Positions 17,720-26,021 of a DNA stretch of 64,000 bases are shown here, piece after piece. The DNA is taken from contig NZ_AUAX01000039.1 in the NCBI RefSeq assembly GCF_000428945.1, positions 1-64,000 on the forward strand, read 5' to 3'. Source of the DNA: Hamadaea tsunoensis DSM 44101. Lineage in GTDB: Bacteria; Actinomycetota; Actinomycetes; Mycobacteriales; Micromonosporaceae. The notes below the pieces were generated by a model. The model saw nothing but the letters and a program-made list of their open reading frames with translations, was not told where the DNA came from and searched no databases. Both the position numbers and the translations under genes were made by a program. Every line of letters begins with the position of its first letter. Position 1 is the stretch's first letter.

Positions 17720-17792
17720 GCCTTGATCATGTGATGCGGATATGTCGAAAACCCCTGCCTGGCGACATATACGCATCACATGATCATGAAGG
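17720..17792. repeat. Long hairpin between tandem minus-strand genes
   Basis: The left arm contains TTGATCATGTGATGCG and ATATGTCG; the right arm contains CGACATAT and CGCATCACATGATCA. Roughly 24 of 26 positions pair around an 18-20-nt loop. It lies downstream of the GH6 gene and resembles the other GATC-bearing palindromes of this window in size and placement. Confidence 0.75.
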
Positions 17793-17860
17793 CCGTCGAA
17801 CCTACAACCACAAACGGTCCGGCCCGCAGGGACGCGCGGGCCGGGCCGGGTTGTGCGATG

Positions 17861-17896
17861 TCGGATCAGAAGTCGGATCAGAAGTCGGATCAGAAC
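17861..17896. repeat. Three 12-bp tandem repeats over the GH6 stop codon
   Basis: Three copies of TCGGATCAGAAG (the last ends AC) run across the end of the GH6 coding sequence. The unit is a multiple of three, and the natural stop codon falls inside it. It is probably a replication-slippage product with no visible function. Confidence 0.8.
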
Positions 17897-19179
17897 AGGT
17901 GCGGGTTGAACGTGAGGACCGGGCTGGCGTTGGCGACCAGCCCGTGTGCCTGGGCCGGCCACCAGGCGCCGGCCGCCGGGTCGACGATCCCGTATTCGGG
18001 GTCGATCGTCCCGCCGGTGCCGCGGCTGCACTGCCCGTCGGACTCGCCGATCGTCTTCACGAACAGGTACGCGTCGACGAGCGCGACGCCGGTGTTCGCG
18101 GTGGGACGCTCGCCGATGCCGCGGCCGGGCGGGTTGCACCACGTCTGGGCGTCACCCGTGTAAGCGCCGGGCGCCGGGGTCCAGCCGCCCTTGCCGTTGC
18201 GGCTGGTGTCCACGACGAAGTGGGTCAGTTCGGCCGCCGGCGGGTTGCCGGCGTTCTGGTCGAACCACAGGTCGGTCCAGTGCCACGTGCTCGCGTCCTT
18301 GGGGTTCACCGAGTTGCCGGGCTGCCCGTCGTTCGGGGCGGCGCCGGAGTAGTACTGGCTGGCGCACCAGTCGGTGTGTCCCCGCGCCCAGTCCGGGCCC
18401 TTGGTGGCGAACCAGATGCACTTGGAGATCCAGGTGCCGTACTGGTCGAGCTGGGCCGTCGGCTCGAAGTTGGACACGTCGAGGAAGAAGCCCTGGGCGT
18501 TGGCGACGCCCGCCTGCAGCAGCCGGGTCGCGGCGTCACCGACCGAGTGCCACTGGCTGTGGCCCGCGTCCAGGTAGACGGAGACGCCCGGCTGGGCCTC
18601 CAGGACGTTGACCGCGTAGTTGATGTCGGCGATCCGGTTCGCGCTGATCTCGCCGGTCGGGTCGGACGAGGGTCCGCAGTCCGACGGCAGGTTCGACAGC
18701 GCGTCCGGTTCGAGGATGACGACGGCCTGCCCGGTGCCGAGCGCACTCGCGAGCGCGGCGATCCAGGCCTGGTACTCCGCGTCGGACTGTGCGCCGCCGG
18801 ACGAGTACTGCGAGCAGTCCCGCAGCGGGATGTCGTACGCCACCAGCACGGGGACGGCGTGCTGCCGGGCGGCCTTGCGGACGAGGTCCTTGACCTGGGT
18901 CTTGACCTCGGCCGGCGATCCCGACGTGAACCAGGCCGCCTGCGGCCAGGTGGCGAGCTTCGCCATGCCGAGCGCGCCGGCGAAGTTCCGGTCGCGCAGG
19001 TCGGTCACCGCCTGGTGGGCCGCCTTGCTGTCCGGGTCCACGTAGAACCGGGTGCCGGGCGCGAGCGTACGCCCGGGCGACGGCGTGCTGCCGGCCCAGG
19101 CGGTGCCCGTGGTCGCGAGGCCCACCGCGGCGGCGAGGGCGGCCGCCGTCAGTGTGCGGCGGAGGGAGGAACTGGGCAC
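17890..19179 (-). CDS. Secreted GH6 cellobiohydrolase/endoglucanase
   Basis: 429 residues. The signal peptide runs to about residue 29 (LAAAVGLATTGTAWAG). GH6 motifs: VILEPDALSNLPSDC, with the catalytic acid Asp near residue 158, and FVVDTSRNGKGGW near 320; IPLRDCSQYSSGG and LDAGHSQWH line the tunnel. GH6 enzymes cut cellulose by inversion from the non-reducing end. No carbohydrate-binding module is present, unusual for a secreted crystalline-cellulose enzyme. The GTG at 19179 has AAGGAGAAC directly upstream. A CebR/CelR-type operator sits 40 bp upstream, and a LacI-family regulator is divergent, so induction by cello-oligosaccharides is likely. Confidence 0.93.
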   Translation of the reverse strand: MPSSSLRRTLTAAALAAAVGLATTGTAWAGSTPSPGRTLAPGTRFYVDPDSKAAHQAVTDLRDRNFAGALGMAKLATWPQAAWFTSGSPAEVKTQVKDLVRKAARQHAVPVLVAYDIPLRDCSQYSSGGAQSDAEYQAWIAALASALGTGQAVVILEPDALSNLPSDCGPSSDPTGEISANRIADINYAVNVLEAQPGVSVYLDAGHSQWHSVGDAATRLLQAGVANAQGFFLDVSNFEPTAQLDQYGTWISKCIWFATKGPDWARGHTDWCASQYYSGAAPNDGQPGNSVNPKDASTWHWTDLWFDQNAGNPPAAELTHFVVDTSRNGKGGWTPAPGAYTGDAQTWCNPPGRGIGERPTANTGVALVDAYLFVKTIGESDGQCSRGTGGTIDPEYGIVDPAAGAWWPAQAHGLVANASPVLTFNPHLF

Positions 19180-19217
19180 ACGTTCTCCTTGTCGACGATG
19201 GACGGGAGGGGGCCGAA

Positions 19218-19231
19218 TGGAAGCGCTCCCA
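19218..19231. promoter_or_regulatory. CebR/CelR-type operator upstream of GH6
   Basis: TGGAAGCGCTCCCA differs at one base from TGGGAGCGCTCCCA, the known box of CelR (Thermobifida) and CebR (Streptomyces). It is placed 39 bp before the GH6 start codon. Confidence 0.8.
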
Positions 19232-19386
19232 TCGGCCATACTCGAAGCGCGCCGGGATCGTGTCAACCGTGTGAACGGACGGAAACGCCCGTGACCATGG
19301 AAGTTACACACAACGTGATCGAGCTGCGTCGAACGTGTTTCGATGAGTGCTTCCGTCCCGGCCCGACGTTGGCTACCCTCGATCGC

Positions 19387-20472
19387 ATGCCCTCTGGGAG
19401 CGCTTCCATCGTCGACCCGCCCATCGCCGACCGGGCCCCCGCCGACCGTCCACTCGACCCGTCCATCCACTCACCCCTCGCCGGTCGTACCACTGACGCG
19501 CCGGGTGCGACCCTCGCCGAAGTCGCGGCCGAGGCCGGGGTGTCCATCGCGACCGCGTCCCGCGTACTGAACAGTTCGACGCGGGTGAGCACGGACGCGT
19601 ACCAGCGTGTGTGCGCGGCCGCCAGCCGCCTCGGCTACCGCCGGCACCGCGCCGCGTGGGGCCACACCCACCAGCCGGTGCGCGCCGTCGCCGCCGTCCT
19701 GCACGCCGGCCACCGCCGGGTGTTCAACGAGCCGTTCTTCGAACGCTTCCTCGGCGCGGCAGAGGCGGAACTGGCCCGGTCCGGCGTACCGATGCTGGTC
19801 ATGAACGCGACCGGACCGTCCATCGAGACGGTGGCCCGATACCTTTCGGGCCGCCACGTCGACGGCGCGATCCTCGTCGCCGACCACGGCCCGCTGCCGC
19901 TGTCCGGACCGCTGGCCACCCTCGGCCTGCCGCTGACCGTCATCGGCAGGCCGCTGCAACCGTCCACCGTGCCCTATGTCGACGCCGACAACCGGGGCGG
20001 TGCCCGAGCCGCCGTCGAACACCTGCTGGCCGCCGGCCGCGAACGGATCGCGCACATCGCCGCGCCGCCGGACACCGGGGCCGGCGCCGACCGCCTCGCC
20101 GGCTACCGCGAAACCATGCGGGCTGCCGGTGTCGTGGATCTTCCCGTCGCGTACGGGGACTGGGGCCAGGCGTCGGCGGCGCACGCGATGCAGCGGCTGC
20201 TCGACCAGCGGCCCAACCTCGACGCGGTGTTCGTCGCGTCCGACCTGATGGCGACCGGGGCGATCCGCGCCCTGCGCCGCGCGGGACGGCGGGTGCCGGA
20301 CGACATCGCGGTGGTCGGCTTCGACGACCATCCGCTGGCCCGCCAGATGGACCTCACGACGGTACGCCAGCCGATCGAGGAGTTGGCCGCCCTGGCGGCC
20401 CGGCGGGTGCTGGCCGCGACCGGCGGTGTCGACGTCCTCAAGACCGAACTCATCATCCGCAAGTCCGCCTGA
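19387..20472 (+). CDS. LacI-family repressor, CebR/CelR-like
   Basis: 361 residues. After an unusually long, Pro-rich N-terminal extension of about 37 residues comes the LacI helix-turn-helix (TLAEVAAEAGVSIATASRVL) and hinge region (YQRVCAAASRLGYR). A periplasmic-binding-protein-like sensor domain follows, ending GFDDHPLARQMDLTTVRQPI. It is divergent from the GH6 cellulase, and CebR-type boxes sit before that gene and inside this gene's first codons, so it probably represses both and is released by cellobiose or a longer cello-oligosaccharide. The extension means the true start may lie downstream; no later start has a convincing ribosome site. Confidence 0.85.
   Translation: MPSGSASIVDPPIADRAPADRPLDPSIHSPLAGRTTDAPGATLAEVAAEAGVSIATASRVLNSSTRVSTDAYQRVCAAASRLGYRRHRAAWGHTHQPVRAVAAVLHAGHRRVFNEPFFERFLGAAEAELARSGVPMLVMNATGPSIETVARYLSGRHVDGAILVADHGPLPLSGPLATLGLPLTVIGRPLQPSTVPYVDADNRGGARAAVEHLLAAGRERIAHIAAPPDTGAGADRLAGYRETMRAAGVVDLPVAYGDWGQASAAHAMQRLLDQRPNLDAVFVASDLMATGAIRALRRAGRRVPDDIAVVGFDDHPLARQMDLTTVRQPIEELAALAARRVLAATGGVDVLKTELIIRKSA
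19395..19408. promoter_or_regulatory. CebR/CelR-type operator at the start of the LacI gene
   Basis: TGGGAGCGCTTCCA differs at one base from the CebR/CelR box. It lies inside codons 3-8 of the annotated regulator, consistent with roadblock autorepression, or with a start codon further downstream. Confidence 0.75.
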
Positions 20473-20477
20473 CCCGC

Positions 20478-20558
20478 CAAGATCCCGTTTGGATCAGGGA
20501 AATCACCGTAATCATGGACCATGATTACGTGCGAAAACCTGATCCAAACGGGATCTTG
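20478..20558. repeat. 81-bp composite palindrome, copy 1
   Basis: Perfect 21-nt outer arms (left arm contains AAGATCCCGTTTGGATCAGG) enclose a 39-nt core. The core itself holds the palindrome GTAATCATGG-A-CCATGATTAC. The two 9-nt spacers differ: GAAATCACC on the left, GTGCGAAAA on the right. It lies between the convergent LacI and GH12 genes. A second copy in the opposite orientation is at 26780-26860. Confidence 0.85.
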
Positions 20559-20602
20559 CGGCCCGGAAGCGCGGGGCTTCCGGGCTGGGCTTGCCCATCT
20601 GC

Positions 20603-21730
20603 CTATGGGCTGGTGCAGGTCAGCGCGAGCGATCCCGGTGCCGTCCCGTTGGCCGTGAAGCCGAACGAGGTGGAGGCCCCGCCGCCGAGCGTGCCGTTGT
20701 AGTTCACGTTCTTGACGGTGATGCTCTGGCCGCTGGTCGTCAGTACGCCGCTCCACAGGTTCGCGATGCTGACGCCGCTCGGCAGCGTGCCCTTGACGGT
20801 CCAGCCGTTGAGGGTGGCGCTGCCGTTGTTCTTGACGGTGACGTCGGCGTTGAAGCCGCCCTGCCACGAGTTGGTGACCTTGAAGGTCGCCGCGCAGCCG
20901 GAACCTGTGCCGCCGCCGCCCGTGGGGCTGGTGCTGGGCTGCGGGCTGGGGCTGGTGCCGCCACCGCCGCCGGTGGTGATGCTCGCCGAGAAGTTGTTCA
21001 CGGCGAGGCCGACGCCGCCGACCCAGGGCTCGAAGCCCGCCTGGATGCTGGTCAGGTACCACGAGCTGTTGCCGTACTGGCTGCCGCGGTTGAGGGTGTC
21101 GCGGACGAAGTCCATCACGTCGAAGCTCAGGCTGGAGATGCCCGACTGGACGTAGGAGACGACGTTGTTGGACCCGTTGTTGCCGGTCCAGACGGCCCAG
21201 GAGCGGCCCGCGATGCTGACGGTGGCGGTCTGCGAGCCGATCGGCTGGATGGAGCCGGTGTGGTGGAGCCACACCATGATCTCCGTGTCCTGTACGCCGC
21301 TGACGTTCGTGTCGGCGTTCAGCCAGATGTCGTACGACGCGTCGTACGTTCCGGAGCCCGGGTAGCTGTTGGAGATGCTGGTGTTCGCCGCACTGATCTT
21401 GCTGATCTGGGCGGGCAGCGGCGATCCGGGGCTGCAGTTGCTGTAGTGGCAGCCGAGGAAGACCGAGGGGTAGGAGACGGGCGCACCGCTCGTGTTGCCG
21501 GTACCGGCCTGCTGGACGATCGAGAAGCCCGTGCTGGTGACGTTGATGCACTGGGTGGCGCTGGTGCCCCACCGGTTGTTCTGGACGACGTACTTGCCGC
21601 CGATGGTCGTGGAGCCGTACTGATCACAGATCTGCGTGTCGGCGTGCGCTGACGGTGCCATCACCACGGCGGTCAGGGCGGACGCTACGCCGAGCACACC
21701 CGTGATCACCAGGGTACGCATTCGGGACAT
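20603..21730 (-). CDS. Secreted GH12 endoglucanase with CBM2
   Basis: 375 residues. The signal peptide is about 1-31 (ending SAHAD). The GH12 domain spans about 32-258: the nucleophile Glu is in DTEIMVWLHH (near 152) and the acid/base Glu in IQAGFEPWVGG (near 232). A Gly/Ser/Pro linker follows, then a C-terminal CBM2 (about 283-375) with paired Cys and GFNADVTVKNNG, NGWTV and TSFGFTANG. It is a retaining endo-beta-1,4-glucanase anchored to cellulose by the CBM. GAGGAG precedes the ATG. No CebR box is visible upstream, so its control may differ from GH6 and GH9. Confidence 0.93.
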   Translation of the reverse strand: MSRMRTLVITGVLGVASALTAVVMAPSAHADTQICDQYGSTTIGGKYVVQNNRWGTSATQCINVTSTGFSIVQQAGTGNTSGAPVSYPSVFLGCHYSNCSPGSPLPAQISKISAANTSISNSYPGSGTYDASYDIWLNADTNVSGVQDTEIMVWLHHTGSIQPIGSQTATVSIAGRSWAVWTGNNGSNNVVSYVQSGISSLSFDVMDFVRDTLNRGSQYGNSSWYLTSIQAGFEPWVGGVGLAVNNFSASITTGGGGGTSPSPQPSTSPTGGGGTGSGCAATFKVTNSWQGGFNADVTVKNNGSATLNGWTVKGTLPSGVSIANLWSGVLTTSGQSITVKNVNYNGTLGGGASTSFGFTANGTAPGSLALTCTSP

Positions 21731-21859
21731 GTCACTCCTCGCAGGACGAGTTGTGTGGGCAGGGGTGACCGTATTCCCGGCGCGTACGCGACTAGTCATC
21801 ATCGATAGTTTCGACAACTTCCGGCCTGGTCAGACCGTCGATGCGTGTGAAAGTTACGG

Positions 21860-23311
21860 CTAGCGCAGGCGCAGGGCGAGGGCCGGGCACATGGCGATCG
21901 CCTTGCGGGCGCCGGGCTGCAGCCAGGGTGGCACGGGTGCGTCCGGGAAGGCCGGGAAACCGTTGGGGTCCAAGCGAATCAGCTCGGGTACGACGTGCGC
22001 GCAGAGGCCGTGCCCGTCGCACCGCGTCCAGTCCACGGTCAGCCGGCCGCTCTGGGCCTCCGAACCGGGGATCGGCAGCACGCCCTTCACCGGCTTGCCG
22101 CAGCCCTCGTGCAGCACGTGGGCGGACAGGTCCTCGGTGAACGTCTCCAACGCGGAGATCGCGAATCGCGAGGTGCCGTCCGGGTGGCTGCAGGCGCCGC
22201 GGCCGCGTACCGCGCCGGCGGCCATGCGCACGGTGTCGAGGGCCGAGCCGCCACCGCCGGAGGAGAGGGAGGTCATCGCCCGCGCCACGTCCGGCAGGCC
22301 GAGCCGGCACGGTCCACATTGGCCGGCGGACTGGCCCGCCAGATACTGCAGCACCCGCGCCGTCTCGCCGATCGCGCACGTCCCGGCGCCCAGCGGCACG
22401 ACGATGCCCGCGCCCAGCACGCCGCCCACCGCGGCGAAACCCTTGCGCGAGACCTCCGCGGCAGCGGCACCCGCACCGGTGATCCACTTTCCGTGGAACC
22501 CACCCACGAGTACGCCGGAAGCGGCATCCGCGCCGCACACGTCCAGCACGTCCGCGAAGGGCGAACCGGCCGGCGTCTCGACGACGAGCGGACGGCGTAC
22601 GGCGCCGGTGACGGTGAGCAGGACGGTTCCCGGCTCGTCCTCGGTGCCCAGGGACGCGTACGCCGCCGGGCCGTGCAGTGCGCCGATCGCCAGGTGGGCG
22701 TAGGTCTCCGCGTTGGACAGCAGGGTCGGCGCACCGCGTACGCCGGTGTCGCTGGCCCGCGTCTTGCGGCCGGGCGGGATCGGGAACTCGCCGTTGATCC
22801 CGCGCACCAGGGCGCCACCCTCGCCGGAGATGAACCTGTGCGGCACCGTCACGACCCGGGTCGGCGCCGGCATCCGGCGTTCGTCGAGGGCGCGCATCAG
22901 CGACCGGCCGGCGACCCCGTCATCGGCGATGCCGACGACGATCTCCGAGGCCCGCAGCGCGTACGCGGCGAGGGCGGCGCCGTCGAGGATGAGATGGGGG
23001 GCCCGCGCCAGCAGGACCTTGTCCTTCCAGCTGGCGGGTTCACCCTCGGTCGCGTTGACGACCACGACGGTCTCGCCGCCCCGCTGGTACGCCGATTCCA
23101 GGACCGCCTTCAGCTTCTTCGCGAACGGGAAGCCGGCGCCGCCGCGGCCGCACAGCTTGATCTGCTCGGCCAGGGCGAGCAGGGCGTCGGCGCCGAGCGG
23201 GGCGAGGCTGCCGTGGATCGCGTGGTGCTGGCGCAGGTCGAGCCGGCCGGCGCGGTCGAGCCCGGCGGTGAGCCGGGCCGGGCCGAGGCTCACCACGTCC
23301 GGTGGGTTCAC
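21860..23311 (-). CDS. NuoF-like FMN/Fe-S flavoprotein with C-terminal ferredoxin
   Basis: 483 residues. The N-terminal NuoF-type domain has the FMN/NADH site CGRGGAGFPFAKKL and NATEGEPASWKDK. The [4Fe-4S] site is QCGPCRLG with a later CSHPDG. The C-terminus carries a short ferredoxin (RCDGHGLCAH and MCPALALRLR) with three Cys, which suggests [3Fe-4S]. It should pass electrons from NAD(P)H through FMN and clusters to a partner. Its start overlaps the stop of the upstream heme-b membrane gene by 4 nt (ATGA), so the two are translationally coupled. It is not part of a respiratory complex I operon. Confidence 0.88.
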   Translation of the reverse strand: MNPPDVVSLGPARLTAGLDRAGRLDLRQHHAIHGSLAPLGADALLALAEQIKLCGRGGAGFPFAKKLKAVLESAYQRGGETVVVVNATEGEPASWKDKVLLARAPHLILDGAALAAYALRASEIVVGIADDGVAGRSLMRALDERRMPAPTRVVTVPHRFISGEGGALVRGINGEFPIPPGRKTRASDTGVRGAPTLLSNAETYAHLAIGALHGPAAYASLGTEDEPGTVLLTVTGAVRRPLVVETPAGSPFADVLDVCGADAASGVLVGGFHGKWITGAGAAAAEVSRKGFAAVGGVLGAGIVVPLGAGTCAIGETARVLQYLAGQSAGQCGPCRLGLPDVARAMTSLSSGGGGSALDTVRMAAGAVRGRGACSHPDGTSRFAISALETFTEDLSAHVLHEGCGKPVKGVLPIPGSEAQSGRLTVDWTRCDGHGLCAHVVPELIRLDPNGFPAFPDAPVPPWLQPGARKAIAMCPALALRLR

Positions 23312-24453
23312 CGCAGTTCCTCCCCGCGCAGGTGCGCCCAGAACTCGTCGTCGGAGACGCTCTCGTACCTGCGCGCCCGCTCCTCCACCGGCCGGGGCAG
23401 CCGTACGCTCGGCGGCCGCTGCCGGTCGGCGAACGTGGGCTGCCGGTCGAAACCCGGCTGCCGGTCGAGGGGCTGCCGGTCGAGGGACTGCCGGTCGAGG
23501 GACTGCCGGTCGCCGGGGCGGGAGTCGAAGCCGGATCGCCGGTCAAGGCCGGGCCGGCGGTCGGCGGCGGGCCGGCGGGGCTCCGGCGGCGGCCCCATAG
23601 GTGGGACGCCGGGCGAGACGGGGGGTGCCATGGGGGGTGGCATCGGCCCGCCCGGCGTCGGTCGGTGGGCGGGCCGGGTCGCGGCCCGCTGGCGGGGTAC
23701 GGCGCGCTGCCGGGGTGCGGCGTGCCCCCAGCCCTGCACGGGAACCGGGCCGGTCCCGGTCGCGCCGATCCTCGGCAGCGTCGCGGTGACCTGGGCCTTC
23801 GGCGTACGCTGCCGGCGCCCCCAGGCCACGCTCAGCCGGACCAGGAGGGCGACCGCCACGAGGATCACGCAGATCACGTAGCCGGCCGTCACCCAGCTCT
23901 TCGGCGACCGGCCGGACGCGAGCCCGTGGACGATCCCGGCCGGCCACGACGCGTACGCGACGCTGTGCAGCACCCGCCACAACCACGGCCGGGAGGTGGC
24001 CGCGAACCGGCCGCGGATGACGCCGGTCCAGGCCGCGAGCGCGAGTCCGTACGCGGCGACGGTGCCGAGGCCCAGCACGGTCGCGTGGTAGGACGCGAGG
24101 AACGGGACGAGGACGTCGAGGATCCGGATGTGCCCCTCGACGACCTTGATCGCGATGTGCAGGCCGAGGAAGACGACGGCGGCGAGGGCCGTGGACCGGT
24201 GCGCCGCCTGCAGCAGGACGCGATGGCGGATGAGCAGGACCAGCCGGTCGGTCGCGGCGACCCCGGCCATCACCGTGACCGACAGCGAGACCAGGCAGAA
24301 GACCCCGGCGTAGTAATCGAGGAAGTGGTGGCAACCGGCGAGAATCCGCTCGCCCGGCGGTGTGAAGGACAAGAGCGCCGCCAAGAGCAGCATCCCGCCG
24401 AGCCAACGTGTCACCGTCCGGAACCGTGTCACGGTCCGCTGCGCTCTCGCCAT
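23308..24453 (-). CDS. Ferric-reductase-like heme-b transmembrane protein with repetitive tail
   Basis: 381 residues. The first 215 form about six membrane helices, with candidate heme ligands in CHHFLDYYAG, HRSTALAAVVFLGLHIAIKV and VLHSVAYASWPAGIVHG, as in ferric-reductase/cytochrome-b domains. The remaining 165 residues are a Pro/Arg/Gln-rich cytoplasmic tail with tandem DRQSL/DRQPL pentapeptides, ending in an acidic EFWAHLRGEELR segment that may dock a partner. It is coupled to the NuoF-like gene. Together they look like an NAD(P)H-to-heme transmembrane electron carrier; the terminal acceptor is unknown. Confidence 0.82.
   Translation of the reverse strand: MARAQRTVTRFRTVTRWLGGMLLLAALLSFTPPGERILAGCHHFLDYYAGVFCLVSLSVTVMAGVAATDRLVLLIRHRVLLQAAHRSTALAAVVFLGLHIAIKVVEGHIRILDVLVPFLASYHATVLGLGTVAAYGLALAAWTGVIRGRFAATSRPWLWRVLHSVAYASWPAGIVHGLASGRSPKSWVTAGYVICVILVAVALLVRLSVAWGRRQRTPKAQVTATLPRIGATGTGPVPVQGWGHAAPRQRAVPRQRAATRPAHRPTPGGPMPPPMAPPVSPGVPPMGPPPEPRRPAADRRPGLDRRSGFDSRPGDRQSLDRQSLDRQPLDRQPGFDRQPTFADRQRPPSVRLPRPVEERARRYESVSDDEFWAHLRGEELR
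23440..23520. repeat. 15-bp coding minisatellite
   Basis: About five copies of a 15-nt unit (CTGCCGGTCGAGGGA) encode the DRQ-S/P-L pentapeptide array in the tail of the heme-b protein. The copies are nearly identical at the nucleotide level, so expansion is recent and copy number may vary between strains. Confidence 0.8.
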
Positions 24454-24600
24454 GGCCCCCAGTCCTGCGATCGGACCCCAGTGGGTCGGCTGTTCGGGGG
24501 AATTCTGGCCGATCGGCGGGGTCGGAACAAGGCCGCGGCGCGAGCCATCACCGTGCCTTAACCATCTCTTGAGGATGGCTCACGTACGGGTGCGGACCGT

Positions 24601-25335
24601 CTACCGTGCGCTGTGGAGGTACTCCGTCCACGTCTGCCGGCCGACCGCGTCCTGCGGCGCCAGGTTCGCGCCCGCCCGCAGGGATCCCACGAGCCTTCCC
24701 CAGGCGGGCAGCGTCACGACCAGCCGCCGCTTCCGCCTGCCCTTCTTGTACGCGTCGACCAGGTCGCCGAGCGACCGGACCTCGGGACCGCCCACGTCGC
24801 GTACGCGGCCCATCGGCTCGCCCTCGGCCAGTTCGGCGAGCATCGCGGCGACCTCGGCGGCGGCGATCGGCTGGAATCCGACGCCCTTCACCACGGGCAT
24901 GACGGGCGATCTGCTCAACGTGCCCGCGATCCCGTCGATCAGCTCGTGGAACTGCGTCGCCCGCAGGATCGTCCAGGGCACCGGGCCGCCCTCGATCAGC
25001 CGCTCGACGGCCAGCTTCCGGGTGTAGTAGCCGAACGGGATGCGGTCGATGCCGACGATCGAGATGTACACCAGATGCGGTACGCCGGCCAGGCCGGACG
25101 CGCGTACGAGGTTGCGGGCGGCGTACACATCGGACTTGCCGGCGTGCTTCGTGTCGGAGGCGCAGTGGACCACGACGGGGCCGCCGGCCAGGGCCGCGTC
25201 CAGTCCGGCGCCGGTGCTCAGATCGCCGCCGGCGGCGCGGCTGAAGACGCGTACGTCGTGGCCGGCGAGACGCAGGATCTCGACGAGCGGGCGGCCCAGG
25301 GTTCCGGTGCCGCCGGTGACCAGGATGGAGGCCAT
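24601..25335 (-). CDS. NAD(P)-binding atypical SDR (NmrA-like)
   Basis: About 244 residues. The N-terminus SILVTGGTGTLGRPLVEIL is the TGxxGxxG dinucleotide site of atypical short-chain dehydrogenases. LVYISIVGIDRIPFGYYTRK replaces the usual YxxxK catalytic pair. Such proteins are often redox sensors or NADP-binding isomerases rather than true dehydrogenases. I prefer the ATG at 25335, with a GTG two codons upstream as an alternative. It is tandem to a DUF2625 gene on the same strand but is probably separately expressed. Confidence 0.88.
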   Translation of the reverse strand: MASILVTGGTGTLGRPLVEILRLAGHDVRVFSRAAGGDLSTGAGLDAALAGGPVVVHCASDTKHAGKSDVYAARNLVRASGLAGVPHLVYISIVGIDRIPFGYYTRKLAVERLIEGGPVPWTILRATQFHELIDGIAGTLSRSPVMPVVKGVGFQPIAAAEVAAMLAELAEGEPMGRVRDVGGPEVRSLGDLVDAYKKGRRKRRLVVTLPAWGRLVGSLRAGANLAPQDAVGRQTWTEYLHSAR

Positions 25336-25370
25336 TCCCACACCTTACGACGCACTCCGGGCACAACCCG

Positions 25371-25961
25371 TCAAGCGCTGTGGAAGGCGACGATCTGGAG
25401 CAGCGGTGCCGGAGATCTGGTCGCGTCGGCGAGGTTCTTCCCCTCGCGGGTCGAGGGCGGCGGATAGGAGATCACTCCCTGATCCGGAGCGAGGACGCCC
25501 ACCTCCTCCTCCCAGCCGGGCCAGCGCAGCGGGGCGGCGAACTCGGTCAGCGCGCCGGACAGCACCGCCCGCAGCCAGTCCGCGTAGCCGAGCTCCAAAT
25601 CCTGCCAGCTCAACGTATCCGGGCCGTAGTAGTGGACGGTCGGCCGGGCGTCCGGAGTGCTCTGTCCCCAGTGGAATCGGCCGCCGAGCACGTCGTAGCC
25701 GACGGTGATGCCGCCGATCTCCGGGTCCGGCCGCGTCGCGAGCGCGACCCACCCCGGCGCGCCGCTGCCGAGCACCCGCAGCCAGCCGTGGTCGACCAGG
25801 ATGCCCCCGGCGTACGCGGCCACGGAACCGAGCCACGAGCGTGTCGTGATTTCCAGGCGTTCCCGGCAACGGCGGCCGGTCCCGGGGTTGGCCGGGACCA
25901 CCTCGACGGGGTACGGGGCGGCGGCGACGACCGCGAGGATCTCGGGCCAGGCTTCGGTCAT
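25371..25961 (-). CDS. DUF2625 family protein
   Basis: About 196 residues. The block TTRSWLGSVAAYAGGILVDH plus GWLRVLGSG, followed by YYGPDTLSWQDLELGYADWL and RWPGWEEEV, is diagnostic of the DUF2625 family. The family is soluble, of unknown function, and often described in environmental bacteria. Here it lacks the longer glycine-rich central segment of some members. Starts at 25961 and 25973 are both possible. It precedes the NmrA-like gene by 35 bp on the same strand, so they could be co-transcribed. Confidence 0.78.
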   Translation of the reverse strand: MTEAWPEILAVVAAAPYPVEVVPANPGTGRRCRERLEITTRSWLGSVAAYAGGILVDHGWLRVLGSGAPGWVALATRPDPEIGGITVGYDVLGGRFHWGQSTPDARPTVHYYGPDTLSWQDLELGYADWLRAVLSGALTEFAAPLRWPGWEEEVGVLAPDQGVISYPPPSTREGKNLADATRSPAPLLQIVAFHSA

Positions 25962-26021
25962 GCCGGCGATCATGGCACGGGTGCCCCGCGATTTCCGGCC
26001 CGTCGGCATAAGGTGGCCGGC

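Noticed and set aside
17861-17896. Triple 12-bp repeat considered as a CRISPR remnant
   Set aside because: Repeats are contiguous without spacers and there are no cas genes.
23440-23520. 15-bp repeat array considered as CRISPR or an origin iteron
   Set aside because: It is in frame within a coding sequence and encodes a regular pentapeptide; no spacers, no AT-rich region.
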